A stretch of 64,000 nucleotides of DNA from Triatoma infestans (lineage: Eukaryota > Arthropoda > Insecta > Hemiptera > Reduviidae): assembly GCA_011037195.1 (NCBI GenBank), contig JAAEAF010003513.1:1-64000 (forward strand). The letters are read 5' to 3'. Made by a program: the position numbers and the translations under genes. The stretch's first letter is position 1. Every line of letters starts with the position of its first letter. Positions 10,211 through 21,278 of the stretch are shown here, one piece after another. The notes under the pieces were generated by a model. It was not told where the DNA came from, made no database searches, and worked only from the letters and a program-made list of their open reading frames with translations.

Positions 10211-11190
10211 ACTTTCTCTTCTCCTAGTAAAGAGAAGTATTGTAACTCGTGTCAAATTTTTTCGATATCCGAGGTTTCAACCGGAAATTATCCGTTTGAT
10301 GTCCCCTGAGTCCAAAAAAGTGGTTTTTAGCGAATGGTCTGTGTGGTGTGTGTGTGTGTCTGTGTGTGTATGTATGTGAACAGCATAGCTCAAAAACGAA
10401 AAATCGTAGAAAGTTCAAACTTGATATTACGTTTAGGTATCACCATGGGATCTGACGGTGCGTTATGTGTCAATATTCCTCAACCGGAAGTACCACTTTA
10501 CTAGTTGTTTTTTTTACGTTTTTGCAATTTTCTCAAAAATGGCTCCGAAGATTTTCTTTAACTTGGTATCAACTACAATACAAAGAGCTACAACTTTTAT
10601 TTGAAACATTTCTCCAGGAAAATTCATTTAAGGGCACTTCTGGGGGAGGGGTGGGGTTAGGTTTTCATCTTAACTGCTATTTCAGTTTATTAGACAATTC
10701 TGTCATCTAAATAATGTTAATTAGAATTAAATATGTTGTTGAAATTCCGAGTTTGAAAAAAAATAGATAACCGGAAGTGCGTTTTTACTGAAATATAATT
10801 TTCAGTTTTCTGGTATTTTCTCGAAAATGGCTCCAACGATTTTCTTTAAACCAGTGTTGTTAACTATACATATAAAGAGCTACAACTTTTATTTGAAACT
10901 TTTCCCCTGATAAATTCATTTAAGGGGACTTTTGGGGGAGGGGGGTTATGTTTTTCTTTAAAATGCTATCACAGTTGATTATACAATTCTGTCATCCAAA
11001 TTGAAATAACTAGAAATTAATATATGACCCAAATTCGAGTTTCAAGGAAATTAGTAAACCGGACAGTTTTACTGGACAGTGTTTTTCACTTTTCGACGAA
11101 TTTCATTAAATTTGGTACACTAACTATAAAATTTGTCAATTATAATTTTGAGTACTGGAGTAAGAGAAAGTTGTGTGAGTGTTTCACACC
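10211..11190 (+). mobile_element. HINE-like non-autonomous element, near-complete copy c
   Basis: Plus orientation: starts ACTTTCTCTTCTCCTAGTAA, runs through the GTCCCCTGAGTCC block, a GT microsatellite (10340-10375) and the repeated CCGGAAGT paragraphs, and ends in GGAGTAAGAGAAAG followed by the hairpin GTGTGA/TCACAC (11173-11189). It is inverted relative to copy b, 630 bp away. No coding capacity; several short open frames inside are shadows of the repeat. Confidence 0.7.
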
Positions 11191-11194
11191 AAAT

Positions 11195-11895
11195 TTTTTA
11201 AATAAAAATGCTAACTCATACAAAATTACCCAAATTATTAATATAGTGTTTCTAACATGAAGTCTGAAGCAGTTATTCACTGTCTAATCTCAGGTGAGAT
11301 AATAATTTAATATATTTTAAAGGACTATCAAGTTGCAAATAGGGCTGATTTAATAATGGTTTTTATTAGATAAATTAGTAAATTTGAATGGAAAACATTA
11401 GATTATTCTTTTCATGATAGACTACTTCATTTTTGTGGCCATCGTACGGGTTCCGGGTTATAGCCCATCTTTATAAAGATATCCGGGTTGTAGGATATCT
11501 TGATAAATAGTGTGATATTACAAACTTGTAGGGGTAAAAATAATTTTCCTTCATTTTATTTTATATAAAATAATTAATGTTCAACCAATCACAGCGTTTG
11601 GCTTATAATTAGAATTTTCTTTTTCGTCTCCAAGCATTATTAATCAAGAAAATGTACCCCTCAGTTAAATTTTCCTAATTTGGCGTTTCCATTAAACAAA
11701 ATTCAAAGGTTTTATATTCAGCTGTTCTCGAAACTTGGAAATTTTAGTTTTTTTTGTTTTTTTTTGGCTGGCATTCACATCAATTTTATTGAGAGTAACT
11801 TTATAGCATGTTTAATTTATTTTATAAATCTATATAACTGTGAACGAATAGTGTGAGAACATCAGCACACCATAACATTAATATTCTATATATTT
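11195..11895. other. Spacer without recognisable genes
   Basis: Contains a short imperfect palindrome near 11465-11510 (ATATCCGGGTTGTAGGATAT) and otherwise AT-rich sequence. No ORF supported. Confidence 0.45.
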
Positions 11896-11901
11896 TTTTT
11901 T

Positions 11902-12892
11902 ACTTTCTCTTACTCCTAGTAAGAGGAAGTATTGTAATCGAGTCAATTTTCGATATCGAGTTTTTCAACGGAAATATCCGTTTTGAGGTCCCCTGAGTCC
12001 CAAAAAGTGGTTTTTAGCAAATGGTCTGTGCGTGTGTGTATGTCTGTATGTATGTGAACAGCATAACTCAAAAACGAAAAACCGCAGAAAGTTGAAACTT
12101 GATATTCCGTTTAGGTATCACCGTGGGATCTGACACTGCGTTACCTGTCAAAATTCCTCAACCGGAAGTATCACTTTACTAGTTGGATTTTTTACTTTTT
12201 TGCGATTTTCTCAAAATTGGTTCCGACGATTTTCTTTAAACTTCACACATCAACCACACATACAAAGAGTTGCAACTTTTATTTATAACATTTCTCCGGG
12301 AAAATGCATTGAAGGGCACTTTTGGGGGAGAGGTGGGGTTAGGTTTCCATCTAAAGTGCTATTTCAGTTTATTAGACCGTTTCTGTCATCTAAATAATGT
12401 TAATTAGAATTAAATATGTTGTTGAAATTCCGAGTTTAAAAAAAAATTGGATAACCGGAAGTGCGTTTACTTTACCACTTTATTAAATGATTTATTCTCT
12501 TTTTCGCAATTTCTCAAAAATGGCTTCGACGATTTTTTTTGAAACTTTCGTATATAAACTAAACATGCAAAGATCTACATCTTTTATCTAAAACATTTCT
12601 CTGGGGAAATTCTTTTAAGGGACTTTTAGGGGAGGGTGGTTATGTTTTTCTCTAAGTGTTATCATAGTTGATTATACAATTCTCATCATCCAAACATTAT
12701 TAGTTAGAAATAAATAGATGGCTGAAATTCCGAGCTTCAAGAAAATTAGTAAACCGGAAGTGCGCTTTTACTGAACAGTTTTTTCAGTTTTCGACGAATT
12801 TCATTAAATTTGGTACACAAACTATAAAATTTGTCAATTATCATTTTGAGAACTGGAGTAAGAGAAAGTTGTGTGAGTGATTCACACCAGAT
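11902..12892 (+). mobile_element. HINE-like non-autonomous element, near-complete copy d
   Basis: Same order of blocks as copy c, starting ACTTTCTCTTACTCCTAGTAA and ending with GGAGTAAGAGAAAG and the hairpin at 12871-12887. The 3' end is separated from the next head (12900) by only a short T run, so copies d and e stand head to tail, as expected from rolling-circle copying. Confidence 0.72.
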
Positions 12893-12899
12893 TTTTTTT

Positions 12900-13095
12900 A
12901 CTTTCTCTTACTGCTATTACCGGAAGTATTGCAATCGTATCAAATTTTTGAAGTCGAGTTTTTGAGGTCCTAGAGTTTGAAAAAGTGGTAATTAAAAATG
13001 GCTCTTATGTGTGGAAACGGCATAATTAATAGACCGGAAAATCGCAGAAAGCTGAAACTCTTTATTTCTATCCGCTAATAGAAAGAGAAAAAGTA
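12900..13095 (+). repeat. HINE-like repeat, truncated copy e1
   Basis: Begins ACTTTCTCTTACTGCTATTACCGG directly after copy d and keeps the GTCCTAGAGT and CGGAAAATCGCAGAAAG blocks, then breaks off in an A-rich segment near 13095. Represents the 5' fifth of the family. Confidence 0.62.
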
Positions 13096-13099
13096 AAAA

Positions 13100-13612
13100 A
13101 ACACTGGTGTGTTCGATCTTCTCAAATTCTAATTTTTGGCAATCCACTGAATTCTAATTAATATTATACTGATGATAGATTCGTATAATAAACTAAAATA
13201 GCAATTTAAAGAAAAGCGTAACTTCACCCCCCTCTCATTTTCCCGGAAAAATATTTTAATTATAAGTCATATGCGGGTAGTATGATTACAAAGTTTAAAA
13301 AAAAAATCGTTGGAGCCGTTTTAAAGTCGTGAAAAACATTTAAAAAAAAAAAAAAAAAATCAATAATCTTGTACTTCCGGTTAAGAAATTTGCCGATAAA
13401 TTCCTGTCAGATTCCATGGTTAATACTTAAATGAAATATCAAGTTTGAAGTTCCTGTGATTTTTCTTGTTTTGAGCTATCCTGTTCCACACAGACGCACA
13501 CATTTTTTCAAACCATTTTCTCAATCCATTTTTTCATATTCAGGGGACTTCAAAATCATTATATTTCTGAAGAAACTTATATTGAAAATTTTGTTACGAT
13601 CATACTTCATGA
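13100..13612 (-). repeat. HINE-like repeat, copy e2 (diverged, main part)
   Basis: Minus orientation: GGTGTGTTCGATCTTCTCAAA, the CCCCCCTC...TTTTCCC.GAAAAATATTTTAAT block, CTTGTACTTCCGGTTAAG and TCAGGGGACTTCAAAATC. The final part of the element reappears at 13843-13900 after about 230 bp of unrelated sequence, which suggests a later insertion. Confidence 0.52.
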
Positions 13613-13842
13613 ATTGAATTTTGAAGAAGGAGCCTTACACAATTTATTGGTTCGGCTATTTTTCCACACTCAAAATGTAAAGTCTCTGGTGCTGGTAAAT
13701 AAATAACAAATCTCAAAATATAGTATGTTTATTATACAATAGTAACTGTACAATAGTTACAGCGTACCACACATTACCATGGTTAGAGGTCAAGGAAATT
13801 CAAGAAGCACCGTGCTATAAGAATGTGGGAGAGAAAAACTCT
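13613..13842. other. Unrelated insert splitting a HINE-like copy
   Basis: About 230 bp with no family similarity separates the two parts of copy e2. It contains a short inverted repeat GTAACTGTACAATAGTTAC (about 13742-13760). I could not define its ends or a target duplication. Confidence 0.35.
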
Positions 13843-13900
13843 GCCGCCAAATTTTCAATACTTTAACCACTTCCTCGTACTAGCAGCAAGAGAAAGTAAT
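13843..13900 (-). repeat. HINE-like repeat, terminal piece of copy e2
   Basis: AAATTTTCAATACTTTAACCACTTCCTCGTACTAGCAGCAAGAGAAAG is the usual outer end of the family in minus orientation. Confidence 0.5.
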
Positions 13901-13904
13901 AAAA

Positions 13905-14745
13905 ATATAATCTTTGTAAAAAAAAAAAAAAATATTTATATGATGTATTGTTTAGTGATACAAATATAAAATATATTTTTTTAATAATTTATGTACACTA
14001 TGTCCTACTTTGTTAGACTTGTTTTTAATATTGTCTGCGCTGTGAAATTAAAATGGAGAAAATCAAGTTCTTTAATGATGAAATTAACCAACCTTATACC
14101 TAAATATTATTTAATCATTTTATGGTAGATGATGAATGTTCCTTTTGTTACTTTGTCTTTATCGCAAATAACTTGAAAAACCTGAATTTTATTGCAAATA
14201 TAAAATAAATGGTTGGCGAATATATATTGATTTTTAAATTTTAAAAGTTATGTTGGCCATAAATATAATTTGAGTTATGTAAGCGTTGTATATTATGAGA
14301 ACAAACGTACTTCTCTAAAATGTGTTTATGAGTGACTAATGAAATCTAAGGCTACTCCAGAACTCCAAAAATTCTATCTTCCCAGAAAAATCTTTGAGAT
14401 AAAACGTTGACACTGAATGTGTATATAGATAATAGGGAAGTCCAAAAAACATTTCGAGAAAAAGAGGAAAAACCAAATAAACCTTTTACAGTGCTCGTCT
14501 GGTTGACAGACTTTGCAGCCCATACAGGACCTCCAAAAATAATTTTTCCCCAGATATCACCTGATTCTGCCTTTGTTATCATCTACTTTACTCCGGTAAC
14601 TACATCAGCTTCTTTGTCGGCCTTTCCACCTTTCTTCTTCCTTCTAGCTTGTCCTAATAAATACTCCGTTTAACCATTCGCTCTCGACTTATTCTTCATA
14701 AGTTGACTGATCCATTTTGTTTTTCCCAAATTTATCTCTCACTTA
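13905..14745. other. Stretch without recognised features
   Basis: Two opposed open frames of 76 and 88 codons overlap at 14352-14673 on opposite strands; neither has recognisable motifs, and I do not call either a gene. Confidence 0.4.
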
Positions 14746-14749
14746 CTAA

Positions 14750-15425
14750 GTCGAGCGTATATTTGGAGTCTTTTCATTTGTACCTACTTTTATCTTCCAA
14801 ATCCTGTTTATGAGATGTGAACCGAAAATTTTTCGCAAGACTTTCTTTTGCCAAATGCAGAGAAAAATTCTGGTTAGGATTTCATTTAAAATCCACGACT
14901 CACATGCGTATATAACTACGAAATTTGCGCTAAATTTGCGGTTTTATAGATCCTCACCTTATGCTTTCTCAAGAGCGATTTTGTTTTGAGGATCTTGTTC
15001 AATGTAGATACACATCACCAACCGGCAGCGATTTTTTCTTTTATTTTTCCACATGTCTCTCTGCTGAGTAAATGTGGCGCCTAAGTATTTAAAAACCTTT
15101 ACTTTTTGCGGCTAACTTTATGTTTTGCTACTGACAAATTCTGTTGTTCATATCTGGACACTAACATACAGCTAGCCTTTTGGAAACTTATCTGTAAGTC
15201 TTTATATGTCACGCTCCTTTTAATTTGCTCAAAACTCTTCTCTAAGGCCCCCATTATTCTTTCTATTATAACCACATTATCTGCAAGCGCTAGATACTGC
15301 AAGGATCGATTAAAAATCATACCATTAGGGTTAATATCTATTTTCTTTATCTAGCGCAAAATTAAATAGGCTTGTTGCTAGGGAAGACTCATGTTGGGAA
15401 TTGCGACCACATGGGATACCACAGT
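14750..15425 (-). pseudogene. Decayed non-LTR reverse transcriptase, C-terminal part
   Basis: Read on the minus strand in several frames, the order of motifs is that of a LINE RT: SPLLFNFAL-like text (about 15360-15340), QYLALADNVVIIERIMGALE (15300-15240; the catalytic YADD box reads LADN), a GLQISF..K-like block and MLVSR, then, after frameshifts, GATFTQ, NKI.KSKSL-like, YACESWILNEI and KVLRKIFG-like text down to about 14770. This order is common in insect RTE/CR1-type elements. Multiple frameshifts, stops and the changed active site make it dead. The clade is uncertain. Confidence 0.68.
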
Positions 15426-15730
15426 TCAATATATTATGCGCAAACACCACAACTGTACATATCATACATACACTGCATTCACTAACAAGATACACAAGGG
15501 CATAAACAGTAGAAAACTAATGGAGACCTGTCTCTAAATTACGAGACAGGGAGTAAACCTCTAAAATCCCTGGCCCTTCAAGGAAGAGGAGGTTGAGCGT
15601 GGGTTTAACCCAACATTGTAAAAAAATAACCTGTTTGGAATGCAAGATAAGATAAAGTTAATTATATTAATTTTGCTATAAACCATAATATAACATTATT
15701 TGAAATGGTATTCAAATCGTCAGGCCTTAA
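15426..15730. other. Spacer without recognised features
   Basis: One short inverted repeat (GAGACCTGTCTC...GAGACAGG, 15522-15549) is visible. No ORF or element end identified. Confidence 0.4.
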
Positions 15731-15792
15731 AATTACAATGAGATTTTAGTACGGCAATGGCCAGAGGAGTATTTTAAGAAATAAAAATTTTT

Positions 15793-15830
15793 CTACATTT
15801 CGGGTACCATTGGTACCCTTCTTCAGGAGC
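15793..15830 (-). ncRNA. Hammerhead motif, family C left arm
   Basis: Minus strand: stem I strand GCTC side (15827-15830), core CTGAAGA (15820-15826), extra A (15819), a perfect 7-bp stem II GGGTACC/GGTACCC (15802-15808/15812-15818) with loop of three, GAAA (15798-15801), then TGTA|G. Core and stem II are intact. Stem III has mutated from ACGT to ATGT and stem I has only two pairs, so activity is doubtful. Confidence 0.65.
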
Positions 15831-15984
15831 TCTTTAGGATAGGAGAGGAGTGAACGTTGAGAACGTTGAGACTGAAGTGAAGAGAGAGTATTTTTTTAAA
15901 ATTTAAAATAACTGTCAAAGAGTGGGAGGGATAAGAAAAATGTTTGTAGTGAGGCGCGGCAATTTCAAATTTGGAAGAACAAAT

Positions 15985-16330
15985 TACTGACGAGTATCTT
16001 TTCTTAGGGTTAGAAAAATATTGTAAGTTGAAGTTATGATTTCTTTGTCTTTTTTAAAATTGATAGAATTCGGATGAAGGTGAATTTGTAAGGATTCGGA
16101 TAGAAGACGTTTTGAATGGTTGGGGTAAGTGGTTAAAATGGAAGGGTTATTGAAATCGATGGTATGATTGAAAGTCAGAACATGTTTGGAGAGAGCAGTG
16201 CTGTCAAATTTTTTTGTTAATAATGTCTAGTTCGTGTTGTCTGAGTCTTTTTTGTAAAAAACTGTTTGGATTCACCTATGTAGCAAGCGTTGTAGTTGGG
16301 TGTAATACATTGAAGTTTGTATACCGTATG
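15985..16330 (-). pseudogene. GIY-YIG endonuclease relic (Penelope-like element)
   Basis: Minus strand from about 16330: VYKLQCITPNYNACYIGES matches the start of a GIY-YIG nuclease domain (GIY reads TVY, YIG is kept), followed by TKK..Q-type text, TALLSPNMF/LSKHVL-type text, and, after at least one frameshift near 16.2 kb, HSKRLLSESLQIHLHPNSIN, which contains the late conserved glutamate of the family and the Asn near the end. GIY-YIG domains in Penelope-like elements nick the target DNA. The order of motifs and the hammerhead flanks support the assignment. The frameshift and the missing RT make it non-functional. Confidence 0.66.
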
Positions 16331-16376
16331 TGTTTTGTTAGATTTCTGAACGTTCACTCTTCTCCTACCCTAAAGA

Positions 16377-16417
16377 GCTCCCGAAGAAGGGCACCAATGG
16401 TATCCGAAACGTAGAGC
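16377..16417 (+). ncRNA. Hammerhead motif, family C right arm
   Basis: Plus strand: stem I GCTC (16377-16380) with GAGC (16414-16417), core CCGAAGA (U4 changed to C), extra A, a stem II of seven positions with five or six pairs (16389-16405), GAAA (16406-16409), stem III ACGT, cleavage triplet GTA. Stem I and III are perfect here, complementing the defects of the left arm; the two arms together define the family structure. This copy is probably inactive because of U4. Confidence 0.62.
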
Positions 16418-16609
16418 AACAAAGAAATTTTTATTTCTTAAAAAACTCCTGTAGCCATTGCCGTACAAAAATCTCATTAACATTTGTTTGTTTTTGTAAT
16501 AATCGCCATCCAAATTTCACCATTTTATAATGAATATAATTGCTTCTTCTTTAGTAATCTTATTTACAGTTTAGTTACTGATATATTAAAATGAGAATTA
16601 GTTCAGTCA

Positions 16610-16655
16610 GGTGCTGACGTTTCGAAAAGTATAGCATTCTTCTGCGCTCGGGGAA
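16610..16655 (-). repeat. Decayed hammerhead-like motif
   Basis: Minus strand reads GCGCAGAAGAATGCTATAC...TTTTCGAAACGTCAGCACC. The CAGAAGA core has lost U4 and stem II does not pair well, but GAAACGTC is kept. Probably a relic of another Penelope-like family. Confidence 0.4.
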
Positions 16656-16659
16656 CCCA

Positions 16660-17075
16660 TGCTGAGCTATCTGATGTACAACTCTTTCTAAAGACAGTAT
16701 ACTCTGACTGATAATTAATTTTTATTTTAAGTTGAATGAATAGGAAGTGTTTGTTGAACGAGCCTTCTGTGGACAAACATCGCGCTATAGTTGAACTGAG
16801 TTGAAAACATTATAATTTGTTTTCCTATTCAATTTAATATGAAATTGAAATGGACTAACTAAATTAAATAAAGTTGTTTACGAAACTCAAACCATATTTA
16901 AGAACTCTTAACGATATACTTTCGTTAAAAATCAACAATTCTTAAAAAAAAAAACAAATATTTAATTAGTTTAAACTTTGTGGATTATTTATGACAAAAA
17001 TATTGTCATGTGCAAAGTAAAGGTAAAAAAAAACTTGACCATGGTATCCAGTCAACAAATTCCTCTGCAATTTTT
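16660..17075. other. AT-rich stretch, nothing identified
   Basis: No ORF or element end that I can support. Confidence 0.45.
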
Positions 17076-17079
17076 TTTT

Positions 17080-17165
17080 TTAAATTTAAGGCGCGTCAAG
17101 ATCTATGATCATTGGCGCCTGGAGCCTTCTCAGTGCACTGCCGGCCTCGATAACTAGAAAATGGA
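17080..17165 (-). repeat. tRNA-derived SINE 1, 3' part
   Basis: Minus strand: the family 3' region (GAGGCCGGCAGTGCACTGAG, GGCTCC.GGCGCCAATGATC) ending in GACGCGCCTTAAATTTAAAA, the same tail as at 30284-30490 and 61545-61740. The tRNA head is missing. Confidence 0.7.
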
Positions 17166-17169
17166 CACA

Positions 17170-17945
17170 TTTTATATATATATAATAGATAAAGGCTATT
17201 AAAACATTTAATAAGCGTATCATGCGTGAATAATTGATTAATTTATATTCACCGTTTCTACAGAATGAATACATTAATAACAACTACACCATCAACAAAG
17301 CATTCATATTTAATTTCAATAGTAAACTTGTATATCTCTGTACATACAGACTTACATATATGTGTGTGTGTGTATGTATGAGCGCGTGCATGTATATATA
17401 TGTAATAGGTATATATTTGGTTGTATATTGTGTGTGTGTACAATTAAAATTTGATTAAAGATTAATGATTTAAAAAAAAAACAAATCACTGTTTACTATT
17501 TATGGATAGCTTCCTCATAATGTTTAGAAATTAAATTTTCGGTACTACAGAATAATCAACACTCCGAAGGTCAGAGATTTCTAATCTAACTTGAAGACCT
17601 CTTTGTATTTTCCGCTCTCACTTCTTTTGTAGCAATCTATGAGTGACAGGAAAATCTTAAAACATATATGCACTACAGGCATTCCATTAGTCTTTAAATT
17701 TCGTCTCATGCTTATACTGAATTGAAATGAGGTCTACGATTTGAATACTAATTTCTTGACGATAATAATCACCAGATAATCTGAGGAGTAATCATTGTAG
17801 AAATTGACCATCATTTAGTAAAAAAATTTTTAAAAAATCTGTGACGTCAAGATGGCATTGTGAGAGGAGCATTCATCTACTTTCATGGATTTAAGTCCAT
17901 AAATAAAATGGGTAATTCATTTTATCTAGGGCGAAATATTACCAA
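17170..17945. other. AT-rich stretch with TG/TA microsatellites
   Basis: Contains a TATATA run (17173-17186), TGTGTG/TATATG tracts (17345-17445) and no gene. The open frames here are microsatellite translations. Confidence 0.5.
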
Positions 17946-17947
17946 GT

Positions 17948-18120
17948 GAGTGGCAGGTTTGGCATAGCGGTAATGGGAGGTCCCCAATTTTGACAACCGG
18001 TATTATTGCTAATTTTGTATTAAATCAAAAAAATATTATTAATAAAGTATGTGCTTCGGCCACTGCCCACGACTTCTAATTTGGTAGTTAGACGTTAAGC
18101 CTGTCTGAACAAAAGAATAT
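17948..18120 (+). repeat. tRNA-derived SINE 2, copy 1
   Basis: Head GCAGGTTTGGCATAGCGGTAATGGGAGGTCCCCAA resembles a tRNA box A region; the tail CCACTGCCCACGAC...TAATTTGGTAGTTAGACG TTAAGCCTGTCTGAA ends the copy. The same head and tail occur at 55905-56095, so the two define a family distinct from SINE 1. Confidence 0.62.
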
Positions 18121-19110
18121 TACCAAATGGGAGCACAATAGTTCAGTTCCCTTTAAATCTCATGGATCGGTTGTAATAAATTTTGTCGAAGGCTATGATA
18201 ATGATTTGAATACGATGATGATCTGAATTTGTATGAAACACTTTTAAATGTATTGTTAAAAAATAGAATCAAAACATTGTAATTAGATCTATGCTTGAAC
18301 TAGCTATATATAAAAAGGGAAACAAGAATTGCATATACAGAAAGGCAAAAATATTGCAGGATTGCAGTCGCTGCTCATGAAAATACGATTGCTCGTATAG
18401 ATCGATTGGGTACACTCACTCAGAAATTCATTAGCCTTAACTCGTTGTTAAAGCAATAACATATATTTTATTCATATTTAATTAAAACATATAAAGAATT
18501 AATTCAATGTAAAAAATGAACGTCTATATGACAATTTATATATATATATATATAATGTATTATAAAATGTGAACTTTATTATTTAAATTTATTAATTATG
18601 ATACTTTTACGTTTTAACTGCAAGGATGATTATATATTGTTTTGTTTACTTTATCAAAGCGTTCATTTTGAAATTAATATTAATTTCTTTTTAATTAATC
18701 ACCGTACAGCAGATGTTTTATGAATTAACATTTATTGTTATTGTTATTATTATTAATCATAATTAAAATATTGTTTGCAACCTCAGCTGCTCTAATCATT
18801 ACCAAATGATGGCTAGCATTCAGAATAATAAGGCCTACCCCCATTCCTTTTAGGCTAGGCACCGTATAGATTACAAATTACTTTTATCTAAATCGCAAAA
18901 ATTGTTTATTAATAATATTTGTAACAATATTTGAATGAGAGATAAGATATTGATCTTGGAGGAAAAAGAAATTAGTTATTTTCGAGACATTTCAAACTTC
19001 GAAGATTAATTATTATAAAAGTTTTAGAATGTTTGAAATTTACTTTATTGATATAACTTTTTTAGATTCAAAGACCAAGTTCTTAATCTTAATGTATGTA
19101 TAACTTATGA
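18121..19110. other. AT-rich stretch, nothing identified
   Basis: A TA run at 18539-18554; no ORF, RNA or element ends supported. Confidence 0.5.
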
Positions 19111-19112
19111 CA

Positions 19113-19736
19113 TTAATAATTTAAAACCTTTTTCTCTTTACCTTTAATGTGCAGTTGTGGGTAACATATGCTGATATCTGGTGGTATCATATTGTCGCAG
19201 TGATATGGAGGAAAGTTGTTTAGTCTCAAGCGGTGAAGATAGTCTCTAAAAGTGTGGTTTCTAGTTAATTTGCTCTCAGTTATAGCTCGGTTGCTAGTTA
19301 AATTCCTCAATTGTAGCTCTTCTGAATAGAATATTCTTCACGTAAGATTTGAAATATTTATCATAACAAAGAGATAAGCATAGATCTACTACTGCCTCTT
19401 TCATTTCAGTGTCTGCTAATTCACCCCCCCCCCCATAACACCAATGTAAGCCTTCAGCATTCACAGTGTTTGATCTCTCTTTATAATATAAGTTGTTTGA
19501 TTTTCTCAACAAATTTATAATTAAAGCATCGCCTATTTTAATAATCATTTTTTGATTCCCATCAACCTGTTAATTTGCTCTGTAGCTTTCAATATAACAA
19601 TTTGCTCTGCTTGGTTTAAAACCAATAGTAAGATAGAACATAGAACCATATAGAAGATATTTTGCGAGTTCCAGACCACAAACGCACACTCAATACTGCT
19701 TTCAGTTAAATCTCTATACCAAAATCCCAGCATTTC
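19113..19736 (-). pseudogene. Unidentified decayed coding region
   Basis: Three successive minus-strand open frames (19733-19545, 19548-19294, 19310-19113; about 62, 84 and 65 codons) lie end to end and overlap by a few bases, as if one reading frame had been cut by frameshifts. The second has a run of Gly codons from a C9 tract (19425-19433). The last contains HTFRDYLHRLRLNNFPPYHC, which faintly resembles the region before the Cys/His cluster at LINE polyprotein ends. I do not recognise the protein. A transposon origin is a guess. Confidence 0.35.
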
Positions 19737-19936
19737 TTAAGTTATTATGGAAATAGAGATGAGCCTGTTTATTTAAATTGATTGGTGCGTCAAATTGGAG
19801 GTTGTTTCCAGTTGAACCATGACCTCCACTAGCAAGAAGAACGAAAGCCATTTATCTTACCTTTAATGTTACAGAGATAAAAGTTCATAGATTCTCAATA
19901 GATTGGGAGCTAGCTATTCATAGTTTGTTACGTTTT

Positions 19937-20300
19937 ACTTTCACTTACTAATAGTGAGAGGAAGTATTACGATCGTGCCAGGTTTTCAAAATTGAGTTTT
20001 TCACCGGAAATACAAGTTTTGAGGTCCTCTGAGTCCCCCCAAAAAATTGGTTTTTAGAAAATGGTCTCTATGTGTGTGTGTATAGAATATCTCAAAAACG
20101 AATAGTTGCAGGAAGCTCGAACTTGATAGTCCATTACCAGCTAATACCACCGCATCAGACACGAACATTTCGTGCAAAATCCACAACCGGAAATGCGATT
20201 TTACTGAATAGTTTTTTTTCATTCAGTTTTTGTGATTTTCTTTAAACTTGATGGAACAACTACACAAACAAGGAGCTACAACTATTATTTGTAATATTTC
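19937..20300 (+). repeat. HINE-like repeat, 5' part (copy f)
   Basis: Starts ACTTTCACTTACTAATAGTGAGAGG and keeps TTTTTCACCGGAAATACAAG, GTCCTCTGAGTCC, CTCAAAAACGAATAGTTGCAG and CACAACCGGAAATGCG. Truncated after the AGGAGCTACAACTATTATTTG block. Confidence 0.62.
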
Positions 20301-21275
20301 ATATGCTATTAATAATGTTTTAATATATTAAATTTCTTCTTTAATGGTTGACATTTAATTAAAATTAATTGAAATAATTTACAGTTTGTTAGATTAACAA
20401 AATAAAGCTATAAAAATGTCTACCCTGTAAAATTTTCCTCGTTTTTTGAATGTGTATTTTTTTTTAGCACCAAATTTGCAATCGCAAATTTACAAAAATT
20501 ACAATAAAAATTTAATCCTACTTTTGGATTTTAAAGTAGAAAATAAAAAATTTGAACCGTAGACAATTTCCTCCTAAATCATAGTACCAAAACATGTTTC
20601 CTTTAGTGGTTCAATAAAGTACGAAACTGTGAAAAAAAAAAATACGGTTTCATTAATGCCAAAACACGTAAAAGATAATGTATTATTAATTTTATTTTAT
20701 TTATTAACAAGTGATTTTCACTGCATTAAATATATTATGTTAGAATGAAGTAAATATTCCATAATGACTTGATGAAAACATGTTTAATATAACTAAAACG
20801 GAAGTAATAAACAATAGTGATGAAATAATTATTTACAATCAGAGAAGTTTATAGTAATTAAATGTAAATATTTATTATAAATCATCCCCCTTTTAATCTA
20901 ATTATAGTGTACTGAGAAGTGTGTATGTATTTTAATGAGAATGTAATAATGCAATAGATTTTGTTTTGTAGAAGAACTAAGGCCAAAACTAAGCCGAATA
21001 ATCCAAACCACTAACTTCTATTGCCCACCCTATTTCCTGTGCACCGCCTTCATCACTACCAAGTGAACTATTTTTATGGTTTGGTGCCTCCACATAGTTT
21101 TTTATATCCTTTTAGTTCTAAATTTTATAGTTCTTTTTGTTTCCTACAGTGGTGTAAAAGTATTCAAGCTCAGACACCCGAAATCATTGCTTTCAACAAT
21201 TCTATTTTTAATTTAAATAAGTTGTAATGTACTTGGAGGAAATATTAAAAGTAGGAAATAATTTAAAAAAAGAAA
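20301..21275. other. AT-rich stretch, nothing identified
   Basis: No ORF with motifs and no repeat ends recognised. Confidence 0.45.
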
Positions 21276-21278
21276 GAT

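Larger units (their letters stand above)
15734..16481. mobile_element. Penelope-like element remnant with hammerhead-bearing inverted arms (family C)
   Basis: Left (15734-15865) and right (16347-16481) segments are inverted copies of each other, about 130 bp each: both contain the GAGATTTT.GTACGGCAATGGC block, AAGAAATAAAAATTT, a hammerhead motif and a TCTTTAGG.TAGGAGA.GAGTGAACG block. Between them lies a minus-strand GIY-YIG endonuclease relic. Hammerheads in pseudo-LTRs plus a GIY-YIG domain are hallmarks of Penelope-like retroelements (established for that group). No RT domain remains. Confidence 0.75.

Noticed and set aside
10179..10710. Several short plus-strand ORFs in the HINE-like copy, with VCVCVSVCVC-type runs.
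   Set aside because: They translate a GT microsatellite and repeated paragraphs; the same frames are broken in other copies.
14352..14673. Two opposite overlapping ORFs of 76 and 88 codons.
   Set aside because: Neither has motifs, signal or neighbours that support coding.
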